Of a stretch of 11,067 nt of DNA, positions 6,064 through 11,067 are shown one piece after another. Position 1 is the stretch's first letter. The number at the start of each line of letters is the position of its first letter. Made by a program: the position numbers and the translations under genes. The notes under the pieces were generated by a model. It had not been told where the DNA came from. It saw only the letters and a program-made list of their open reading frames with translations, and ran no database searches. The DNA is from Chloroflexota bacterium. GTDB taxonomy: Bacteria; Chloroflexota; Limnocylindria; Limnocylindrales; CSP1-4. The stretch spans positions 1 to 11,067 of the forward strand of contig JAKAMV010000238.1 of the NCBI GenBank assembly GCA_021812735.1, written 5' to 3'.

Positions 6064-7617
6064 GTGGCGAGCAATGACGTTCGCGTCGCGCGCCTGCGGG
6101 CCATGCGGGAGCAGAGCCGCCTCGGTGGCGGATCCGAGCGGATCGAACGACAGCACCGGCAGGGCAAGCTGACGGCGCGTGAGCGGTTGGAGCTGCTGCT
6201 CGATCCGGGGTCCTTCGTCGAGTTCGATGCGTTCGTGCTGCACCGGACCGCAGAGTTTGGTCTCGACGAGCAGCGCATCCTTGGCGACGGCGTCGTCACC
6301 GGACACGGCACGATCGACGGCCGTCTGGTCTTCGTCTTCAGCCAGGACTTCACCGTGTTCGGCGGCTCCCTGTCGGAGGCACACGCGGAGAAGATCTGCA
6401 AAGTGATGGATCTCGCGATGCGGACGGGCGCACCGATCGTCGGCCTCAACGACTCGGGCGGCGCGCGCATCCAGGAGGGCGTGGCGTCGCTCGGGGGCTA
6501 TGCCGAGATTTTCCTGCGCAACACCCTCGCGTCGGGCGTCGTGCCGCAGATCTCGCTGATCATGGGTCCCTGCGCCGGCGGCGCCGTCTACTCGCCCGCC
6601 ATCACCGACGTCACGATCATGGTCGAGGGGACCAGCTACATGTTCGTCACCGGCCCCGAGGTCGTACGCGCGGTCACCCACGAGGAAGTGGACCGCGAGC
6701 GGCTGGGCGGCGCGGCCACACACACTCAGGTGAGCGGCGTGGCACATCTCGCTGCCCCGGACGAAGCGAGCGCGCTGGACCTGGCGCGGCGGCTGCTTGG
6801 GTTCCTGCCGCAGAACAACCTCGGCGACCCTCCGCTGCGCCCCACGTCCGATCCGGTCGAGCGGCGGGACGAGATCCTCGACCGCATCATTCCCGACGAA
6901 CCGACGCGGGCCTACGATATGAAGACCGTCATCCGCGCCATCGTCGACGACGGCGAGTTCCTCGAGCTACAGCCAGACTGGGCCGCCAACATCATCGTCG
7001 GATTCGCGCATCTCGGCGGGCGCAGTGTGGGCATCGTCGCACAACAGCCGATGGTGCTGGCGGGCGCACTCGACATCGACGCGTCGGACAAGGCGGCGCG
7101 TTTCGTGCGCTTCTGCGACGCGTTCAACGTCCCGCTGGTGACGCTGGTCGACGTGCCGGGGTTCCTGCCCGGCGTGGCGCAGGAACACGGCGGCATCATC
7201 CGGCACGGTGCAAAACTGTTGTACGCGTACTGCGAGGCCACCGTGCCGAAGCTGACGGTGATCACCCGCAAGGCGTACGGAGGCGCGTACGACGTGATGA
7301 GCAGCAAGCACATCCGGGGCGACGTCAACCTCGCCTGGCCCACGGCTGAGATCGCGGTGATGGGGATCGAGGGTGCGGTCAACATCATCTTTCGCGACCG
7401 CATCGCGCGGGCCGCGGACCCGGAGGCGGAACGTGCGATCCTGGTGCGAGAGTACGAGGAACGCTTCGCGCATCCGTACGTGGCGGCCGCGCGCGGTTAC
7501 GTCGACGACGTGATCGAACCATCGGAGACGCGGCCCCGGCTGATCCGTGCGCTCGAGATGCTGGCGAGCAAACGCGACCGGAACCCGTCGCGCAAGCACG
7601 GGAATATCCCGCTGTGA
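6064..7617 (+). CDS. pccB: Acyl-CoA (propionyl-CoA type) carboxylase, carboxyltransferase subunit
   Basis: A 517-residue biotin-dependent carboxyltransferase, the usual length for PccB/AccD5-type beta subunits. It moves CO2 from carboxybiotin to an acyl-CoA, most likely propionyl-CoA to (S)-methylmalonyl-CoA. Both crotonase-like halves are complete: the N-half (to ~270) has [12 protein letters not shown] (129-140) and the oxyanion-hole loop [12 protein letters not shown] (168-179), and the C-half has VPGFLPG and [15 protein letters not shown] (375-389). The C-terminus KHGNIPL is a family hallmark. Asp410 in GGAYDVM corresponds to the Asp that favours propionyl-CoA in studied PccB proteins, so I prefer propionyl over acetyl specificity. 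A sodium-pump methylmalonyl-CoA decarboxylase alpha subunit is similar in sequence but less likely beside a biotin carboxylase. GTG start at 6064 with AAGGGAG 5-7 nt upstream. It leads the operon and overlaps the next gene by 4 bp. Confidence 0.93.
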   Translation: MASNDVRVARLRAMREQSRLGGGSERIERQHRQGKLTARERLELLLDPGSFVEFDAFVLHRTAEFGLDEQRILGDGVVTGHGTIDGRLVFVFSQDFTVFGGSLSEAHAEKICKVMDLAMRTGAPIVGLNDSGGARIQEGVASLGGYAEIFLRNTLASGVVPQISLIMGPCAGGAVYSPAITDVTIMVEGTSYMFVTGPEVVRAVTHEEVDRERLGGAATHTQVSGVAHLAAPDEASALDLARRLLGFLPQNNLGDPPLRPTSDPVERRDEILDRIIPDEPTRAYDMKTVIRAIVDDGEFLELQPDWAANIIVGFAHLGGRSVGIVAQQPMVLAGALDIDASDKAARFVRFCDAFNVPLVTLVDVPGFLPGVAQEHGGIIRHGAKLLYAYCEATVPKLTVITRKAYGGAYDVMSSKHIRGDVNLAWPTAEIAVMGIEGAVNIIFRDRIARAADPEAERAILVREYEERFAHPYVAAARGYVDDVIEPSETRPRLIRALEMLASKRDRNPSRKHGNIPL

Positions 7618-8909
7618 CCGTACCGCACGGCAGCGTCTTTGCGCAAAGACAGCAAGCCCCGCTCCCGTCCGTGACGCGGATCGCAGCGTTCGGAGAATCC
7701 GTCATCCGCGAGATGACGCGCCTGGCGCAGCGATACGACGCCGTGAACCTCGCGCAAGGCTTTCCCGATTTCCCGGCCCCGGCGCCTGTCAAGGCGGCCG
7801 CGGTCCGCGCCATCCGGGGCGACCTCAATCAGTACGCCGTCACCTGGGGAGCGCCCGAGCTGCGCGCGGCGATCGCTGCGGCGTACGGCCGGCGCGGGTG
7901 GGCGGGGATCGACCCCGAACACGATGTCACGGTGGTCTGTGGCGCGACCGAAGCGATCGCTGCGGCCTGCCTCGCGTTGCTGGAGGAAGGGAGCGAGGTG
8001 CTGGTCTGCGATCCGTTGCACGAGTCGTACGCGCCGGCGCTGCTGCTGGCTGGTGCGCGGGCGGTCCCAGTTCCCCTGCGCTGGCCCGACTGGACGTTCG
8101 ACGCCGATGCGCTCCGCGGCGCGGTCGGACCGCACACACGCGCACTGATCCTGACGAACCCGCACAACCCCACGGGGCGCGTCTTCCGTGACGACGAGTT
8201 GGCCGCCATCGCAGCGCTGTGCCGCGACCACGACCTCTTCGCGTTCACCGACGAGATCTACGAACACATCGTGTACGAGGGGCGCCACCGTTTTCTCGCG
8301 CAGTATCCCGGGATGGCCGAGCGCACCGTGACGGTCAGCGCCCTGTCGAAGACGTACGCGGTCACCGGCTGGCGCATCGGGTGGGCCATCGCCCCGGCCC
8401 CGTTCAGCGACGCGCTGCGCAAGGTCCACGATTTCCTGACAATCGCGGCACCCACGCCGTTCCAGGCGGCGGGCGTGGCTGCGCTCGGACTCGGCGACGC
8501 GTATCACGAGCGGCTTGCCCACGTCTATCGCAGGCGCCGCGATCTGCTGCTGCGCGCACTCGCCCCGGCAGGAATGGCCGGGGCTGCCCCGCAGGGTGCC
8601 TACTACGTGCTGGCGGACGTCAGCCCCCATCTTGCGGCGGGTGGCTTCGCCGACTCCGCGGAGTTCGCGAAGTGGCTGGTGGAGGAGGCAGGGGTGGCGG
8701 TCGTGCCCGGCACGGCGCTCTTCCTGACTCCGGGCGCGGGTCGCGCGCTGGTGCGACTGGCGTTCCCCAAGCGACGCGCCACGCTGGAGCTGGCGGGCGA
8801 GCGCCTGATCGCGGCGGCGCGGCGTCTCGGGGTGGCGCCGCGGCGCGTCTTTGCGCAAAGACAGCGCGCCGGGCGCGCCCAGCAAGGGCGCGAGGGGCGG
8901 CGGGCGTGA
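7614..8909 (+). CDS. PLP-dependent class I/II aminotransferase
   Basis: A 431-residue fold-type I aminotransferase resembling kynurenine/methionine aminotransferases (KAT/YbdL-like), which transfer an amino group from an amino acid to a 2-oxo acid. Visible residues are [10 protein letters not shown] (45-54), the NPHNPTG loop with Asn185 (182-188), Asp213 and Tyr216 in [13 protein letters not shown], the PLP Schiff-base Lys246 in [16 protein letters not shown], and the carboxylate-binding Arg381. The GTG start overlaps the upstream stop as GTGA (7614-7617). The first ~17 and last ~22 residues lie outside the conserved fold. Each tail contains VFAQRQ, encoded by a copy of the 16-bp palindrome. 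A later start, after the palindrome, is possible but has no better-supported codon. Its place inside a carboxylase operon suggests a role in amino-acid breakdown to the acyl-CoA substrate. The true amino-acid substrate is unknown. Confidence 0.92.
   Translation: MTVPHGSVFAQRQQAPLPSVTRIAAFGESVIREMTRLAQRYDAVNLAQGFPDFPAPAPVKAAAVRAIRGDLNQYAVTWGAPELRAAIAAAYGRRGWAGIDPEHDVTVVCGATEAIAAACLALLEEGSEVLVCDPLHESYAPALLLAGARAVPVPLRWPDWTFDADALRGAVGPHTRALILTNPHNPTGRVFRDDELAAIAALCRDHDLFAFTDEIYEHIVYEGRHRFLAQYPGMAERTVTVSALSKTYAVTGWRIGWAIAPAPFSDALRKVHDFLTIAAPTPFQAAGVAALGLGDAYHERLAHVYRRRRDLLLRALAPAGMAGAAPQGAYYVLADVSPHLAAGGFADSAEFAKWLVEEAGVAVVPGTALFLTPGAGRALVRLAFPKRRATLELAGERLIAAARRLGVAPRRVFAQRQRAGRAQQGREGRRA
7635..7650. 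promoter_or_regulatory. Candidate parS-like 16-bp palindrome, copy 3 (5' end of aminotransferase gene)
   Basis: An exact copy of GTCTTTGCGCAAAGAC starting 18 bp after the carboxyltransferase stop. It covers codons 8-13 of the aminotransferase (VFAQRQ), before the conserved fold. It uses TTT and AGA; AGA is used in this gene only within the two palindrome copies. Confidence 0.65.
8847..8862. promoter_or_regulatory. Candidate parS-like 16-bp palindrome, copy 4 (3' end of aminotransferase gene)
   Basis: An exact copy of GTCTTTGCGCAAAGAC covering codons 412-417 (again VFAQRQ) in the unconserved C-terminal tail, 44 bp before the stop codon begins. It is in the same reading frame as copy 3, 1212 bp away. 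Confidence 0.65.
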
Positions 8910-10504
8910 AGCCGCCGTTTCGTCGCGTGCTGGTGGCCAACCGCGGAGAGATCGCGGTGCGCGTCATCCGTGCTTGCCACGAGCTTGGTTGCGAAGCCGT
9001 TGGGGTGTATAGCGACGCCGACGTCCGGGCGCCCCATGTGCGCGCCGCCGACGTGGCGGTCCGGATCGGACCCCCGCCCGCAGCCGAGAGCTATCTGCGG
9101 ATCGACGCCATCCTGGCGGCCGCCCGCCAGACGGCCGCCGAAGCCATCCACCCCGGGTACGGCTTCCTCTCCGAGCGGGCGGCGTTCGCCCGCGCCTGCG
9201 CGGAAGCGGGGATCGCGTTCGTGGGCCCCTCCCCGGAAACGCTGGCGGGCCTGGGAGACAAGCTCGCGGCCCGGCGGGCGGCGCGGGCAGCCGGCGTGCC
9301 AGTCGTGCCGGGGACGCTGGAACCGGCACCGGTCGAGGACCTCGAGGCGGCCGCGTCGGTACTGCCCGAGGCCGATCGCGTCGGCTGGCCCTTGATGGTC
9401 AAGGCGTCTGCCGGCGGTGGGGGGCGCGGCATGCGGCGAGTCGACGAGGCAGGGGAGCTGCCGGCCGCCCTGCTCGCGGCGTCGCGCGAGGCGGCGGCCG
9501 CGTTCGGGGACGGATCGGTCTATCTGGAGCGCTACGTGCAGGGCGCGCGGCACGTGGAGGTGCAGCTGCTCGGAGACGCGGAGGGGGAGATCGTGGCGCT
9601 CGGCGAGCGCGACTGCTCGCTGCAGCGGCGGCACCAGAAGCTGGTCGAAGAGGCGCCCGCCCCGGGTTTGACCGCGCCGCGCCGGCGCGAGCTGCACCGC
9701 CTCGCCGTCTCCGTGGCCCGTGCGTTCGGGCTGCGCAACGCCGCCACGGCGGAGTTCCTGCTGGCGCCTGACGGCAGTTTCTGGTTCCTGGAGGTCAACA
9801 CGCGGCTGCAGGTCGAACACGGGGTGACCGAGCTGGTGAGTGGCCTCGACCTCGTCCACGAGCAGTTGCGCATCGCGGCGGGTGAGTCGCTCTCTCGGCG
9901 GGTCCGCGCGGCCGCGGCGCATGCCGCGCGTCCCGAACGGCATGCCATCGAGGTGCGGATCAGCGCCGAGGACCCCGGCCGCGAGTTCGCCCCGGTCTCG
10001 GGTCGGATCACGCGCTGGCGCGAACCGGGCGGACCCGGCGTGCGCGTGGATGCGGGGGTGGAGGAGGGGAGCGTCGTCGGCACCGACTACGACCCGCTGC
10101 TGGCGAAGCTGTTGGTGGTGGCCGAGGACCGGCCCGGGGCGCTCGCCCGGCTGCGGCGGGCGCTCGATGAGTTCGAAGTGGCCGGGCTCCAGACCACGCT
10201 GCCGTTCCACCGCTGGGTGGCCGCGGAGCCGGCGTTCGCGGCGGCCGTGCTCTCGACCTCGTTCGTGCCGGACCGCTGGCGTGCGGCGCAGCTCCGTGCC
10301 GCGGCGGCCGCACGGGCAGCGGCCATCGCGGCGACATGGACGGCGGCGACCGAGTTCGGGAGGCGGGGGGCCGAGGCCTGGTCCGGCCGGCCGCCCGACG
10401 ACGTCGGCCCGCGCCGCGATCCGGCCGCTGACGGGTCCGCCAGCTCCGACGAGCGATGGGTGCGCGTCGCCCGGCGCGAGGCCGTCGAGCGGTGGCCCGC
10501 GTGA
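8906..10504 (+). CDS. accC: Biotin carboxylase subunit of acyl-CoA carboxylase
   Basis: A 532-residue biotin carboxylase, which uses ATP and bicarbonate to carboxylate biotin on the carrier protein. The N-terminal domain begins RRVLVANRGEIAVRVIRACHELG. The ATP-grasp domain has Lys166 in MVKASAGGGGRGM (164-176) and GERDCSLQRRHQKLVEEAPA (233-252). The active site has Glu296, Asn298 and Arg300 in EVNTRLQVEH. The C-terminal lobe (RISAEDP, DPLLAKL, the GLQTTLPF block) is complete at about residue 455. The remaining ~75 residues are an Ala/Arg-rich, non-conserved extension, making it longer than a plain AccC (~450). Biotin is not attached here; the carrier is the next gene, unlike fused PccA/MccA alpha subunits. 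The usual EHPVTE reads EHGVTE (Gly306). GTG start overlaps the previous stop as GTGA (8906-8909). Confidence 0.95.
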   Translation: MKPPFRRVLVANRGEIAVRVIRACHELGCEAVGVYSDADVRAPHVRAADVAVRIGPPPAAESYLRIDAILAAARQTAAEAIHPGYGFLSERAAFARACAEAGIAFVGPSPETLAGLGDKLAARRAARAAGVPVVPGTLEPAPVEDLEAAASVLPEADRVGWPLMVKASAGGGGRGMRRVDEAGELPAALLAASREAAAAFGDGSVYLERYVQGARHVEVQLLGDAEGEIVALGERDCSLQRRHQKLVEEAPAPGLTAPRRRELHRLAVSVARAFGLRNAATAEFLLAPDGSFWFLEVNTRLQVEHGVTELVSGLDLVHEQLRIAAGESLSRRVRAAAAHAARPERHAIEVRISAEDPGREFAPVSGRITRWREPGGPGVRVDAGVEEGSVVGTDYDPLLAKLLVVAEDRPGALARLRRALDEFEVAGLQTTLPFHRWVAAEPAFAAAVLSTSFVPDRWRAAQLRAAAAARAAAIAATWTAATEFGRRGAEAWSGRPPDDVGPRRDPAADGSASSDERWVRVARREAVERWPA

Positions 10505-10512
10505 AACGCGGG
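10496..10512 (+). other. Hairpin at the biotin carboxylase / carrier junction
   Basis: CCCGCG-TGAAA-CGCGGG forms a 6-bp stem and 5-nt loop. The stem contains the G of the downstream GTG start (10501), and the upstream TGA stop (10502-10504) lies in the loop. It could tie translation of the carrier to ribosomes finishing the carboxylase gene. No strong Shine-Dalgarno sequence is seen for the carrier gene, which fits re-initiation. Confidence 0.4.
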
Positions 10513-11067
10513 CCGGGTGGGGCCACGAACCGGCCCGACGCGCTTGCACCGGGTGGGATGGTGGCGACGACGGAGCCCTCAGGCGACGCCGCGGCCGGGC
10601 AGCCCTCGAGCGGCGAGCCGTCAGGCGACGACGCGGCCGGGCAGCCGTGGAGCGGCGAGACCGCCCCTGGGTCCACCGCGGCCGGGCTCGCAGTCAGCGC
10701 GGTGGCCCCGCTGCTCCCGGACTCGGCGATCCGAGTGACCGTGGAGGGAGAGACGCCGCTCGTGCTCGACGTCGTGCCGGATCCCGCGCCCGCGGATGGG
10801 CCCGCGGCGGGGGCCCTGGGGTCGGTCCGGGTCCTGCCCCGATCCGACGGACAGCCCACCGGGTCTCTACGCGTGGAGGTCGTCGTGGACGGCTGGCGGT
10901 TCGAGGCTACCGTGGAGCCGGCCCGTCGCGCCGCGCTGCGGGAGCGGATGCAGCGGCAGGCCGGCGGGCCCGCGCTTGGCCGGCAGGCTGTGCGCGCGCC
11001 CCTGCCCGGCCGGATCGTCGGGGTCTGGGTCGCCGTCGGCGATCGGGTCGCGGCGGGGGCGCGGCTC
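10501..11067 (+). CDS. Biotin carboxyl carrier protein-like subunit (3' end outside window)
   Basis: The frame is open from GTG 10501, which overlaps the biotin carboxylase stop as GTGA, to the window end; 189 residues are visible. Residues 1-~65 are a low-complexity Gly/Ala/Pro/Ser linker with a 14-residue tandem repeat. Residues ~75-150 form a beta-rich part (AIRVTVEGETPLVLDVV, SLRVEVVVDGWRFEATVE) followed by a charged helix. This resembles the region between BC and BCCP domains in carboxylase alpha subunits that contacts the beta subunit. From ~164 the biotinyl domain begins (VRAPLPGRIVGVWVAVGDRVAAG). The biotinylated Lys of the EAMKM motif would fall just past the window end, so it is not seen. 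With the two carboxylase genes upstream it would complete the enzyme. Confidence 0.87.
   Translation, partial: MKRGPGGATNRPDALAPGGMVATTEPSGDAAAGQPSSGEPSGDDAAGQPWSGETAPGSTAAGLAVSAVAPLLPDSAIRVTVEGETPLVLDVVPDPAPADGPAAGALGSVRVLPRSDGQPTGSLRVEVVVDGWRFEATVEPARRAALRERMQRQAGGPALGRQAVRAPLPGRIVGVWVAVGDRVAAGARL
10576..10659 (+). repeat. 42-bp tandem repeat in the carrier protein linker
   Basis: Units 10576-10617 and 10618-10659 are nearly identical and encode the 14-residue units PSGDAAAGQPSSGE and PSGDDAAGQPWSGE. They lie in the flexible N-terminal linker, where length changes should be tolerated. Confidence 0.9.

Noticed and set aside
4279..8862. Palindromes considered as a CRISPR array or rho-independent terminators
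   Set aside because: Copies are 1.2-1.8 kb apart with genes between, so not CRISPR. Three are inside coding sequence and none has a T-tract, so not terminators.
4279..8862. Palindromes considered as ends of an insertion sequence or integron attC sites
   Set aside because: There is no transposase or integrase gene, no target duplication visible, and the flanks differ at every copy.
8603..10549. 648-aa minus-strand open frame
   Set aside because: It is antisense to the aminotransferase 3' end and biotin carboxylase, both with full conserved motifs. The product is Arg/Pro-rich without any recognisable domain.

Overview
The window is very GC-rich, chromosomal bacterial DNA with tightly packed genes, GTG/TTG starts and 4-bp GTGA gene overlaps. 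I infer a high-GC, Chloroflexota-like or Actinomycetota-like organism. Taxonomy cannot be settled from the sequence alone.

Layout. (1) 1-405: C-terminal part of a GGDEF diguanylate cyclase with an intact active motif and I-site. (2) 463-538: tRNA-Asn(GTT) with encoded CCA. (3) 677-1894, minus: a lipoprotein HtrA/Deg-type serine protease with a PDZ domain. (4) 1895-2354: a gene-free stretch with two hairpins and two short tandem repeats. (5) 2355-3194, minus: an SDR oxidoreductase, divergent from an unrecognised 122-aa protein (3246-3614). (6) 3820-5617, minus: a chromosomal-type parA-parB pair with overlapping genes. (7) 5618-6063: a divergent intergenic region with a parA promoter, three DnaA-box-like 9-mers and a 16-bp palindrome. 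(8) 6064 to the window end, plus: an acyl-CoA (propionyl-CoA type) carboxylase operon in the order carboxyltransferase, PLP aminotransferase, biotin carboxylase, biotin carrier protein. Each junction is a 4-bp overlap, and the last gene is cut by the window end.

The most notable signal is an exact 16-bp palindrome, GTCTTTGCGCAAAGAC, present four times: 4279-4294 inside parB, 6032-6047 in front of the carboxylase operon, and 7635-7650 and 8847-8862 near the two ends of the aminotransferase gene. It resembles the canonical parS site TGTTTCACGTGAAACA in length and symmetry but not in sequence. One copy lies inside parB, as is known for B. subtilis spo0J. I propose that it is a divergent, lineage-specific parS centromere. 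The DnaA-box cluster next to parAB, and the switch from mainly minus-strand to plus-strand genes there, suggest that the replication origin is in or near this region.

Metabolically, the right half looks like an amino-acid catabolism unit. Transamination to a 2-oxo acid is co-transcribed with carboxylation of an acyl-CoA such as propionyl-CoA. That functional link is inference from gene order.
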